From: an uncultured Bacillota bacterium
GTDB lineage: Bacteria; Bacillota_I; Bacilli_A; RFN20; CAG-826
Direction: 5' to 3'
NCBI GenBank assembly: GCA_946623775.1
Contig: CAMORJ010000067.1
Coordinates: 1-7,678 of the forward strand
DNA: 7,678 nucleotides
Shown here one piece after another: positions 1 to 6,395 of the stretch; within the stretch, counting starts at the first letter, position 1; each line of letters starts with the position of its first letter. The position numbers and the translations under genes were made by a program. The notes beneath the pieces were generated by a model, which saw nothing but the letters and a program-made list of their open reading frames with translations, made no database searches and was not told the origin of the DNA.

Positions 1-1
1 C

Positions 2-214
2 GGGAGGAGATACTGGGAAGAATTCACTTCCCTCCGCGCTTTGGAAAAGAGCCGTTCCCCCATTGAAGGCGGAGTGCAGATCAATGGCAAGCTGCGTTAC
101 ATAGACCCGTATGTACTAGGGCAGGGCAGGGCATCGGAGTTATCGCCGTCCCTAAAAGAAAAGATTTCAGAATTCCTGGCTTTTGATTTCAAATTGTTTC
201 TTAAGAAAAAGTAA
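2..214 (+). CDS. C-terminal end of an unrecognised protein (partial)
   Basis: An open frame enters from the left edge and runs 70 codons to a TAA at 212-214, and there is no start codon context inside the window. The visible tail is mixed, with an early WEEF segment, a central GKLRYIDPY stretch that looks like a beta hairpin, and an amphipathic KEKISEFL helix followed by a basic KLFLKKK end. It shows no cysteine motif, no nucleotide-binding motif and no transmembrane segment. I do not recognise the family from this fragment. The other two plus-strand frames are broken by stops over the same stretch (for example TGA at 64-66), which supports this frame as coding. The gene ends 92 bp before the next start and is probably not in the same operon, because a promoter lies in between. 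Confidence 0.6.
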   Translation, partial: GRRYWEEFTSLRALEKSRSPIEGGVQINGKLRYIDPYVLGQGRASELSPSLKEKISEFLAFDFKLFLKKK

Positions 215-253
215 GGAATCGCCATTCGAGTTCATTAATCACCATAAATTATT

Positions 254-266
254 AAGTTATTAACTT
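254..266. repeat. 13-bp AT-rich palindrome upstream of a promoter
   Basis: AAGTTA-T-TAACTT is a perfect inverted repeat centred on position 260. It ends 5 bp before the proposed -35 box at 272 and is followed by a run of five Ts (265-269). It could be an operator, or a weak terminator for the gene that ends at 214. The hairpin is short and has no GC core, so I favour neither strongly. It does not match the FNR, CRP or Rex consensus sequences. Confidence 0.3.
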
Positions 267-271
267 TTTAC

Positions 272-300
272 TTGTTATGCCTGTGCGCGGGTCGCATAAT
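272..300 (+). promoter_or_regulatory. Putative sigma-A-type promoter for the redox operon
   Basis: TTGTTA (272-277, 4 of 6 matches to TTGACA) is followed after exactly 17 bp by CATAAT (295-300, 5 of 6 matches to TATAAT). It sits in the spacer between the upstream partial gene and the three-gene redox operon. The expected transcription start, about 7 nt after the -10 box, falls at about 306-308, on the ATG at 307. The call rests on sequence match and spacing only. Confidence 0.5.
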
Positions 301-306
301 ACATGC

Positions 307-588
307 ATGAGAACCCTTACAATCTATAGGCGCGTTGGCCCTCTCGGCGGCCAGAACGACGCCACCATCCTTAGCTCCGAGTCCGTGCTCGGCGTTTTGA
401 AAACCGAGGAAGAAAAGGTTGAGCTCCCCATAAGCAAAGGGGAACATGCGATCCAGGCTCAGATCGTTGGAGACGATGGACGCGTCCACCGTTCCAATGT
501 TTATTTCGCTACAGGCGGGAAGTCCGTCACCCTGTACCTGACGATTTCAGGATACAAATTGACCCTTCGCCTATACGACACCAAATAA
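307..588 (+). CDS. Small beta-rich protein of unknown function (93 aa)
   Basis: I do not recognise this family. The start at 307 gives 93 residues. An in-frame ATG at 277 would add 10 residues, but it overlaps the proposed -35 box and also has no ribosome binding site. Neither start has a Shine-Dalgarno sequence, and the -10 box ends 6 nt before 307, so a leaderless message is possible. The protein has no signal peptide, no membrane helix and only one N-terminal arginine-rich patch. Alternating hydrophobic residues suggest six to eight beta strands. Examples are the VELPISKGEHAIQAQI segment, a strand-turn-strand pattern seen in PEGA-like and other small beta-sandwich domains, and the closing SVTLYLTISGYKLTLRLYD. 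It contains no cysteine in the 307 version, so it does not bind an Fe-S cluster itself. Its stop overlaps the ribosome binding site of the large flavoprotein gene, which implies a shared transcript. It may be an accessory or scaffold protein, but that is a guess. Confidence 0.6.
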   Translation: MRTLTIYRRVGPLGGQNDATILSSESVLGVLKTEEEKVELPISKGEHAIQAQIVGDDGRVHRSNVYFATGGKSVTLYLTISGYKLTLRLYDTK

Positions 589-592
589 GAGG
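587..592 (+). promoter_or_regulatory. Ribosome binding site overlapping the preceding stop
   Basis: AAGAGG begins inside the TAA stop (586-588) of the small gene and lies 8 nt before the ATG at 601. It fixes the start of the 918-aa flavoprotein and suggests coupled translation with the small upstream gene. Confidence 0.6.
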
Positions 593-600
593 TAAATACC

Positions 601-3357
601 ATGGCAGAAAAGATGAGGACATTCGCTGTCCAAGAACAGCAAGAGATCCTATGGGAAGGAAAGCCTGTTGCCGATGGCGATAAGCCGTTGCGCAAGAAGA
701 TCGTCAAAGTCGCGAAGATGATCGGCGGGCCAAGCGGCATGATCAATAAGATCGATGCCAATGCGCCGGAATATTACGCCCTTGCGGGCTCGGTCTCCGA
801 TGAGGAGTGCGATTTCCTGCTGTCGCTGGGCCTTCGCAAAATCCGCCGCGACGAATGGGTCGCGGCAAAACTGGGATGGGATCTTGACCGCGTCCGCAAA
901 GTCGGCGACCACCTTGGATATCTAGGCGTCGTCCGCGTCGACTTCATCGAAAACGAGAACCGCTACGAATACTTCCTACCGATCTTCGCCCCAGGCCTAT
1001 TGGAGATCATGGTCGTTTCCCCAAACGCCACCGATCACCCGGAAATCCGCCGCGCATTCAACCAGTATACCCATGACCGTTTGAAGACCATGGGCCCGAT
1101 GATCCCGAATGGCTATGGCTTGATGAGGGTTATCCCAATCGAACGCGCCTTGCCCGAAGGCGAGCCGGTCGATCCGCGCGATACCCTATCCTATTATTTG
1201 GATAAATATGATTATTACTCCGTCGGCGAGTGCTCTTGCCGCGTCTCCCGCTCCACCATGGGCGAAGGCTGCGGGCATATGTACAATGACCGCTGCATCA
1301 AGCTAGGCAAAGCCGCCAAATACTTCGTTCGCACCGGCAAAGACAGGCAGATTTCCCGCGAAGAGCTCGAGGAGATCATGCATCGCTGCGAGGAAGAGGG
1401 CTTAATGCACTGCATCCCCAACATCGAGGGCCTCCGCGACGGCAATACCACCGCGATCTGCGACTGCTGCGGATGCGCCTGCTTTGGCCTGCGCCCCGTC
1501 GAAGAATTCAAGACCAACGATGCCGTCGCGTCGAACTATCGCTGCGAAATCACCACCGCCAACTGCGTCGCCTGCGGGCAATGCGTCGAGTATTGCCCCG
1601 TCAACGCAATCAAACTTGGCGTGAAGCTCCCTGAAAAGAAGCAAACGAAGATCGCTTTCGCCAAGCCGATCGCGTCTTCCACCGTCAAGAAAGCGGGGGT
1701 CAGCTCCGATTATCGCTTCACCCGTTCCGACGTCGTTCCCGAAACCGGAACCGCGCCTTGCAAAACCTGGTGCCCCGCCCATATCGCCATCCAAGGCTAT
1801 ATCAAGATGGCCAGCGAAGGCAGATACCGCGAGGCCCTTGCCCTTATCAAGCACGAGAACCCCTTCCCCGCCGTCTGCGGACGCGTCTGCTATCATCCCT
1901 GCGAGCTCCATTGCACCCGCGGAACCTTAGACCAAGCCATCGCCATCGATGACATCAAGAAGTTCATCGCCGAGCAGGAGCTCAATGAAGAGAATCGCTT
2001 CATCCCCTGGAAGCAGCATGACTATTCCGATAAGAAGATCGCCATCATCGGCGCTGGCCCGGCTGGCTTAAGCTGCGCATATTACCTCGCCCAAAACGGC
2101 TATGACATCACCGTGTTCGAGAAAGAGAATAAAGTCGGCGGCATGATGACGTTTGGCATTCCTGGCTTCCGCCTTCAGAAGAACGTCGTCGATGCCGAAA
2201 TCGACATCATCCGCCAGATGGGCGTGAAGTTCCAGACGGGAGTGGAAGTCGGCAAAGACGTGACCATCCAGCAGCTCCGCGAGCAAGGATTCCGCGGCTT
2301 CTTCGTGGCGATCGGCGCCCAATTGTCCCGCCTCCCCGGCATTCCCGGAGAAGACAATCCCGATGTCGTTGGCGGAATCGATTTCCTCCGCGACGTCAAC
2401 CTAGGACGCGGCAAAAAGCTATCCGGCAACGTAGTGGTCGTCGGCGGAGGAAACGTCGCGATGGACGTCGCCCGCACTGCCTTGAGGCAGGGCGCCGCCA
2501 AAGTCGACCTATATTGCCTTGAGCAGCGCAACGAAATGCCTTCTTCCGAAGACGAAATCGTCGAAGCGGAAGGCGAAGGAATCATCATCCACAACGGATG
2601 GGGGCCCAAAGAGATTCTTGCTGAAGGCGGAAAGATTAAAGCCGTCGTCTTCAAGAAGTGCACCGCGGTCAAAGACGCGGAAGGCCGCTTCAATCCTCAA
2701 TACGACGAATCCGCGCTTGAAGAAGCCGAATGCACCGCGGCTTTGATGGCCATCGGCCAGGCCTTCGATTATGGCAAACTCTTCGAAGGAACCAAGGTTG
2801 AGCTCACCAAGCGCAATACCGTGGTCGCGGATCCGTTTACCCTGCAGACCAATGAGCCCGACATCTTCGTCGGAGGCGATTGCTTCCATGGCGCGAGGTT
2901 CGCAATCGACGCGATTGCCAATGGCAAGCAAGCCGCAATCTCGCTGCATCGCTATGTCCAGCCTGGCCAGCTTCTTGATGCCGGACGCAATCTGCGCGAC
3001 TTCAAGCAATTCGATTTGGATAACATCGACTTCGAAGGCTTCGACCATGCCCCGAGGCAGATTCCTGCCGTTGGGCCAGTCGATGTCCATTCTTACGAAG
3101 ACAACCGCGGCATCTTCACCGAAGAGCAGATCAAGCTCGAAGCCGCTCGCTGCCTCTCTTGCGGCAGGGCGGTGGTCGACCCGAACATGTGCGTCGGCTG
3201 CGGGCAATGCGTCATCAAATGCAAATTCAATGCCGCGCATTTGGTCAAGAAGACCAATCTATACGCCAAGAATTTCGATTCGATGCTTCCGCTTGCAGGT
3301 TTGCACACCGTTAAGCGCGGCATCAAGATCGTCGCCGGCGCCTTGAAGAAAGACTAA
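601..3357 (+). CDS. Multi-cluster Fe-S/FAD/NAD(P)-dependent oxidoreductase, GltD/SfrB/NfnL-like, 918 aa
   Basis: A probable soluble electron-transfer flavoprotein that moves electrons between NAD(P)H and a ferredoxin-type partner. Residues 1-200 are a helical, possibly winged-helix region. Next comes a cysteine-rich domain with C211, C213, C224, C232 and a dense cluster at C287, C289, C290, C292 and C294. A 4Fe-4S motif follows at C322/C325/C328/C332. Residues 387-438 form the GltD/dihydropyrimidine-dehydrogenase-type Fe-S domain (C387, C391, C426, C430, C434, C438). The FAD site is GAGPAG at 484-489, the pyridine nucleotide site GGGN at 615-618, and the second FAD contact GGD at 758-760. The C-terminus carries C851/C854 and another CxxCxxCxxxC (864-874). 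Plain GltD subunits have about 450-500 residues, so this is nearly double. It lacks a glutamine amidotransferase domain, so glutamate synthase is unlikely. The product sits between an unknown small gene and hypA. Fold and cofactors are secure; the physiological acceptor is unknown. Confidence 0.9.
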   Translation: MAEKMRTFAVQEQQEILWEGKPVADGDKPLRKKIVKVAKMIGGPSGMINKIDANAPEYYALAGSVSDEECDFLLSLGLRKIRRDEWVAAKLGWDLDRVRKVGDHLGYLGVVRVDFIENENRYEYFLPIFAPGLLEIMVVSPNATDHPEIRRAFNQYTHDRLKTMGPMIPNGYGLMRVIPIERALPEGEPVDPRDTLSYYLDKYDYYSVGECSCRVSRSTMGEGCGHMYNDRCIKLGKAAKYFVRTGKDRQISREELEEIMHRCEEEGLMHCIPNIEGLRDGNTTAICDCCGCACFGLRPVEEFKTNDAVASNYRCEITTANCVACGQCVEYCPVNAIKLGVKLPEKKQTKIAFAKPIASSTVKKAGVSSDYRFTRSDVVPETGTAPCKTWCPAHIAIQGYIKMASEGRYREALALIKHENPFPAVCGRVCYHPCELHCTRGTLDQAIAIDDIKKFIAEQELNEENRFIPWKQHDYSDKKIAIIGAGPAGLSCAYYLAQNGYDITVFEKENKVGGMMTFGIPGFRLQKNVVDAEIDIIRQMGVKFQTGVEVGKDVTIQQLREQGFRGFFVAIGAQLSRLPGIPGEDNPDVVGGIDFLRDVNLGRGKKLSGNVVVVGGGNVAMDVARTALRQGAAKVDLYCLEQRNEMPSSEDEIVEAEGEGIIIHNGWGPKEILAEGGKIKAVVFKKCTAVKDAEGRFNPQYDESALEEAECTAALMAIGQAFDYGKLFEGTKVELTKRNTVVADPFTLQTNEPDIFVGGDCFHGARFAIDAIANGKQAAISLHRYVQPGQLLDAGRNLRDFKQFDLDNIDFEGFDHAPRQIPAVGPVDVHSYEDNRGIFTEEQIKLEAARCLSCGRAVVDPNMCVGCGQCVIKCKFNAAHLVKKTNLYAKNFDSMLPLAGLHTVKRGIKIVAGALKKD

Positions 3358-3360
3358 TCT

Positions 3361-3702
3361 ATGCACGAGCTTGGATATTGCACGGCCTTAGTCGATACCC
3401 TTGAGGAACTCATGGTCAATGAGAAACTCACCAAAATCAGCGAATGCACGCTGTCGGTGGGCGAGGCGACCGGAGTCATCCCCAAGTATCTTCTCGACTG
3501 CTGGCCTGCGGCGATTGAAGACACGAAACTCCAGGATTGCGTCCTCAAGGTCAACTACATCCATGCGAAGGGGCAGTGCAGGGAATGCGAACATGAATAC
3601 GTCATCTCCGCCTTCCACGGCCATTGCCCGAAATGCGGCAGCGAGGATTACAACATCATCACCGGCTATGAGTTCGAAGTAACCGAAATCAAAGCCCAAT
3701 AA
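3361..3702 (+). CDS. hypA: HypA-type nickel/zinc metallochaperone (113 aa)
   Basis: A homologue of HypA/HybF, which delivers nickel to [NiFe] hydrogenase (and in some bacteria urease) precursors. It starts with the invariant MHE, whose amino terminus, His2 and Glu3 form the family's nickel site. The LSVGEATGVIP segment (about 31-41) matches the family's conserved LxVGExxGVxP core. The structural zinc site is complete: C73-x2-C76 and C89-x2-C92. The length matches the usual 110-120 residues. It starts 3 nt after the TAA of the flavoprotein gene with only a weak site (GAAGAAAG, 3345-3352), so its translation is probably coupled. No hypB, hypC-F or hydrogenase subunit gene is in the window. It resembles the DCW-containing variant I recall from gut Clostridia, often seen apart from hydrogenase operons. 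Family membership is secure; the client enzyme is not. Confidence 0.9.
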   Translation: MHELGYCTALVDTLEELMVNEKLTKISECTLSVGEATGVIPKYLLDCWPAAIEDTKLQDCVLKVNYIHAKGQCRECEHEYVISAFHGHCPKCGSEDYNIITGYEFEVTEIKAQ

Positions 3703-3709
3703 CGAATGC

Positions 3710-3745
3710 ACGGGGTCGCTGAATTGCGGCTCCGTTTTCTATTTA
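3710..3745 (+). terminator. Rho-independent terminator after hypA
   Basis: The stem CGGGGTCGC (3711-3719) pairs with GCGGCTCCG (3726-3734) over nine base pairs, two of them G-U in RNA, around a 6-nt TGAATT loop. An additional A3710-T3735 pair is possible. The T-rich tail TTTTCTATTT follows at 3735-3744. It begins 8 nt after the hypA stop and closes the 307-3702 operon. Confidence 0.8.
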
Positions 3746-3793
3746 TGCTGTCCATTGTTTAACGATTGGAGATGCCGTTGCTCATTTTTTGCC

Positions 3794-3821
3794 TTGCAAA
3801 TTAATGGCCCTTTGCTAGCCT
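3794..3821 (+). promoter_or_regulatory. Weak candidate promoter for the flavin reductase operon
   Basis: TTGCAA (3794-3799) is followed after 16 bp by TAGCCT (3816-3821), preceded by TGC, which would be an extended -10. A promoter is expected here because a terminator lies just upstream and a new operon starts at 3850. The match is poor, and an alternative pair (TTGCTC at 3778-3783 with ATTAAT at 3800-3805) is about as good. The rest of the 147-bp gap (3703-3849) shows nothing else I can name. Confidence 0.25.
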
Positions 3822-3849
3822 ATCCACTGTTGATGAAAAGGAGGCGCTT

Positions 3850-4356
3850 ATGTCTTTCCACGAGATCCCGATTTCCGATATTTGCAAATATAAAGACCCG
3901 TTTTCCTTGTTTTCGAAAGGCGGCTTGACGGTTGTTGAGTCTAACGGCCAAATCGACCCGATGACGATCGGCTGGGGCGCTTTGGGGACATTGTGGAGCA
4001 AGAGGATCTGCACCGTATACATCCATGCGAGCAGATACAGCAAAGTGCTGTTCGACCAAGCAGACCGCTTTGCCGTTTGCTTTCTGAAGCCCGAATACCG
4101 CAACCAATTGGATTATTGCGGCAATGTTTCGCTACGCGACGAGGATAAAGCCGCCAAAAGCGGCATGACCCTTGTCCGCGATTGCGGCATTCCGTTCTTC
4201 GAGGAATGCGAGCTTGTCATTCTTTGCAAAAAGGTTGGGCAAAGCGACTTCGACCCCAAGCGAATCACGCTTCCTCAAATTGCTTCTTGGTATACCAAGG
4301 AAGGTCCTCATACAATTTATCAGGGGGAAATCATCAAGGTTCTTGTTTCTGACTAG
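3850..4356 (+). CDS. Flavin reductase-like FMN-binding split-barrel protein (168 aa)
   Basis: Belongs to the flavin reductase domain family, small cytoplasmic proteins that bind FMN in a split beta barrel and use NAD(P)H or reduced flavin. The family pattern is clear. The DPMTIGWG...W..R..TVYIHASRYS run (about 36-64) matches the usual NPMTxGWG/xxRYT flavin-binding region, and DYCGNVSLRDEDK (88-100) matches the usual YCGxxSGRDxDK, with Cys90 conserved. The length of 168 is normal for this family. The start is fixed by a strong AAGGAGG (3838-3844) 5 nt before the ATG. It is the first gene of an operon with an M18 aminopeptidase and uridine kinase. Those neighbours do not suggest a substrate. 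A general anaerobe flavoredoxin or NAD(P)H:flavin reductase role is most likely, and the real electron acceptor cannot be read from the sequence. Confidence 0.85.
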   Translation: MSFHEIPISDICKYKDPFSLFSKGGLTVVESNGQIDPMTIGWGALGTLWSKRICTVYIHASRYSKVLFDQADRFAVCFLKPEYRNQLDYCGNVSLRDEDKAAKSGMTLVRDCGIPFFEECELVILCKKVGQSDFDPKRITLPQIASWYTKEGPHTIYQGEIIKVLVSD

Positions 4357-4361
4357 AGGAG
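4355..4361 (+). promoter_or_regulatory. Ribosome binding site deciding the aminopeptidase start
   Basis: AGAGGAG overlaps the TAG stop (4354-4356) of the flavin reductase gene and lies 6 nt before the ATG at 4368. An in-frame TTG at 4362 abuts the site directly and so cannot be the start. The ATG at 4368 is therefore chosen. Confidence 0.75.
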
Positions 4362-4367
4362 TTGTCT

Positions 4368-5669
4368 ATGGATTATGTTAATGAAGTGATGCGGATGCTG
4401 TCGACATCGCATTCTTGCTTCCATGCGGTGAAGAATATAGAAGACCGTTTATCCGGCGCCGGATTCATCAAATTAAATGAGATCGGGCCGTTTAATCTCC
4501 TTAAAGGGGCGAAATATTATGTGACGAGAAACAGCTCATCCATCATCGCGTTCAAATTGCCCTATGACCCGCAATGCTTCCGCGTAGCGGCGGTGCATAC
4601 CGATTCCCCTTCGTTCAAATTGAAGCCTAATCCCATTGTCGGATTTAAAAACCTCGCTAAACTCAATGTCGAGCCTTATGGCGGGGCTTTATACGCGCCT
4701 TGGCTGGACCGCCCGCTTTCTTTCGCGGGAAGGGCGATGGTAAAATCGCATGGACGCATCGAACAAAGGCTTATCGATGTCGATGAGGATTTGCTGGTTA
4801 TCCCAAGCGTCGCCATCCATATGAATAGAGACGCGAACGATAACGCCCACTATAACGCCGCGGTCGACATGCTTCCGCTTCTTGGGGAGATGAGCGATGG
4901 GCTGAACGTGGAATCTCTTTTGAAATCCAAAGAATGCATTAAGGAAAACGAAGAACTCGTCGGCTTTGATTTCTTCCTTTATGACCGCAGCCAGCCAAAA
5001 CTTGTCGGCGCCAATAAAGAGTTCCTCCTATCTCCGCGTTTAGACGATTTATCATCCTGCTACAGCGCCCTCTTAGGGTTTGTCGAAGCGGAAAATAGCG
5101 GGGACGTGGATGTGTTTTGTGCATTCGACAATGAGGAAGTCGGCTCCCTTACCAGGCAAGGCGCGAATTCCACTTTCCTGAAGGATGTCCTCCATCGCAT
5201 CGCGGTTGCCTTAGGCAAGAACGACGATGAATTCCTGCCCATGATAGCCAGGGGCTTCATGCTGAGCGAAGACAATGCCCATGCCAATCATCCAAACCAT
5301 CCTGAATACTCAGACCAAACAACCGATGTGCGCCTAAACGGAGGCATTGTCCTAAAATACAATGCCAATCAGAAATACACGACCGACGCATTCTCGGCTT
5401 CGTTAGTCAAATATCTATGCGGCAAGATCGGGTCGCCGATTCAGGAATACACAAACCGCAGCGATCTGCGAGGCGGTTCCACCCTTGGTAATATCTCCAA
5501 TTCGGAGGTCTCCTTCATTTCGGCCGACATCGGCTTGCCCCAGCTTGCCATGCATAGCTGCAACGAAACGATGGGCGCGCATGATATCGAATGGAACGTC
5601 GCGCTGAACCGCGCTTATTATTCCTTGCCATGGCGCATCGGGGATGGCTACATCGATTTTGGGGAATGA
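4368..5669 (+). CDS. apeB: M18 family metalloaminopeptidase (433 aa)
   Basis: A cytosolic dizinc (or dicobalt) aminopeptidase of the M18/aspartyl aminopeptidase family, which trims N-terminal residues, typically acidic ones in characterised relatives, from peptides. All the family's catalytic and metal-binding positions are present with the ATG at 4368 as residue 1: H77 and D79 in HTDSP, D226/D227 in the RLDDL segment, E256-E257 in NEEVG, D302 in SEDNAHANHPNHPE, and H396 in MHSCNETMGAHD. The start of the protein (LSTSHSCFHAV...) matches the family's usual N-terminal SPSPFHAV-like motif. The length of 433 agrees with the shorter bacterial type called ApeB rather than the longer ApeA type. It is tightly packed between the flavin reductase and udk, with only 11 and 4 nt between stop and start. 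With a peptide-importer ATPase encoded nearby, a role in using imported peptides is plausible but inferred. Confidence 0.93.
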   Translation: MDYVNEVMRMLSTSHSCFHAVKNIEDRLSGAGFIKLNEIGPFNLLKGAKYYVTRNSSSIIAFKLPYDPQCFRVAAVHTDSPSFKLKPNPIVGFKNLAKLNVEPYGGALYAPWLDRPLSFAGRAMVKSHGRIEQRLIDVDEDLLVIPSVAIHMNRDANDNAHYNAAVDMLPLLGEMSDGLNVESLLKSKECIKENEELVGFDFFLYDRSQPKLVGANKEFLLSPRLDDLSSCYSALLGFVEAENSGDVDVFCAFDNEEVGSLTRQGANSTFLKDVLHRIAVALGKNDDEFLPMIARGFMLSEDNAHANHPNHPEYSDQTTDVRLNGGIVLKYNANQKYTTDAFSASLVKYLCGKIGSPIQEYTNRSDLRGGSTLGNISNSEVSFISADIGLPQLAMHSCNETMGAHDIEWNVALNRAYYSLPWRIGDGYIDFGE

Positions 5670-5673
5670 CAAT

Positions 5674-6375
5674 ATGGAAAACACGAATCGCATCATCTTA
5701 GTCGGCGGCGGCTCCTCGTCAGGAAAGAGCTTCGTCACCGCGGCCGTCATCAAAAGGGTAGGGGAAGAAAACATCACCCGCATCACGATGGACGATTATT
5801 ATAAGGATCAGTCCAATATTCCCTTAGAGGCGCGCTACAGCGTCAACTACGACCACCCCAAGGCATTTGACTGGCCATTGATGCGCCGTCAAATACAGGC
5901 GCTTAAAGAAGGCAAGACAATCCAAAAGCCAGTCTATGACTTCGTTCAGCTCACCAGGTCGAACCAAGTGGAGGAAATCGTTCCTAAGAAAGTCATCGTC
6001 ATCGAGGGCATCATGGCCTTGGTGGATGCCGAAATCCGCAAGCTAGGAGACCTGAAGGTATTTATCTCCGCTTCGGCGGAGCGCAGGTTCCTCCGCAGGT
6101 TGATCCGCGACCGAAAAGAGAGGGGACGTACATTCGAAAACATCGTGAATCAGTACTTCTCGACCGTCCAGCCGATGTATGAGGAAATCGTTAAGCCGTC
6201 CAGCAACTACGCCGACCTTATCATCAACAATGACGGCGTGGAAAACCTCGCCATCGACGTTTTGACGAATGTCTTCCGCGAAGAGCTGGACATCGCCACA
6301 AGCGGACTCAGAAAGCCCCGCTTGCTGGAAGACGAGTTCTCCGACGAAGTCATCGAATCGGTGTTCTCCAAATAA
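5674..6375 (+). CDS. udk: Uridine kinase (233 aa)
   Basis: Phosphorylates uridine and cytidine to UMP and CMP with ATP or GTP in the cytoplasm (pyrimidine salvage). The P-loop GGGSSSGKS lies at residues 11-19. The uridine-kinase signatures follow in order: MDDYYKD (39-45), NYDHPKAFD (58-66), GKTIQKPVYDF (80-90), IEGI (110-113), then the lid region with RRLIRDRKERGR and the QYFSTVQPMYEEIVKPS segment. The length is close to the usual 205-230. An in-frame ATG at 5644 lies inside the preceding gene and would add 10 residues ahead of the P-loop. I chose ATG 5674, which has a weak site (GGGGAA, 5661-5666) and a 4-nt gap after the preceding TGA, consistent with coupled translation. It is the last gene of its operon, closed by the hairpin at 6396-6428. 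Confidence 0.93.
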   Translation: MENTNRIILVGGGSSSGKSFVTAAVIKRVGEENITRITMDDYYKDQSNIPLEARYSVNYDHPKAFDWPLMRRQIQALKEGKTIQKPVYDFVQLTRSNQVEEIVPKKVIVIEGIMALVDAEIRKLGDLKVFISASAERRFLRRLIRDRKERGRTFENIVNQYFSTVQPMYEEIVKPSSNYADLIINNDGVENLAIDVLTNVFREELDIATSGLRKPRLLEDEFSDEVIESVFSK

Positions 6376-6395
6376 ATCAAATACGCCTTAAAAAG

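Noticed and set aside
277..306. ATG at 277 as the start of the small protein
   Set aside because: It overlaps the proposed -35 box and has no ribosome binding site, and the added residues (MPVRGSHNTC) look unlike the ordered beta-rich remainder. The choice is not certain because 307 also lacks a ribosome binding site.
1402..1911. A 169-codon open frame on the minus strand rich in Gly, Ala and Asp
   Set aside because: It is antisense to the cysteine-rich and Fe-S parts of the flavoprotein, and its low-complexity composition mirrors Cys/Ala/Ile codons on the other strand.
2509..3240. A 243-codon open frame on the minus strand opposite the flavoprotein gene
   Set aside because: It lies entirely opposite a gene with clear motifs. 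The composition (many Asp, Ala, Val, Phe, no motif) is what the antisense of a GC-ending codon-biased gene gives, and I see no ribosome binding site logic or family resemblance.
2771..3346. A 191-codon plus-strand open frame overlapping the flavoprotein in another frame
   Set aside because: Its Ser/Arg/Pro-rich translation is typical of a shifted frame, and the real frame carries the FAD and Fe-S motifs through the same stretch.
601..3357. Annotation as glutamate synthase small subunit (GltD)
   Set aside because: No large GltB-type gene is adjacent. The protein is about twice the usual length and has extra Fe-S domains at both ends, so it fits a broader electron-transfer flavoprotein better.
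4362..4367. TTG at 4362 as the start of the aminopeptidase
   Set aside because: It directly abuts the AGAGGAG site, leaving no spacing, whereas the ATG at 4368 has a normal 6-nt spacer.
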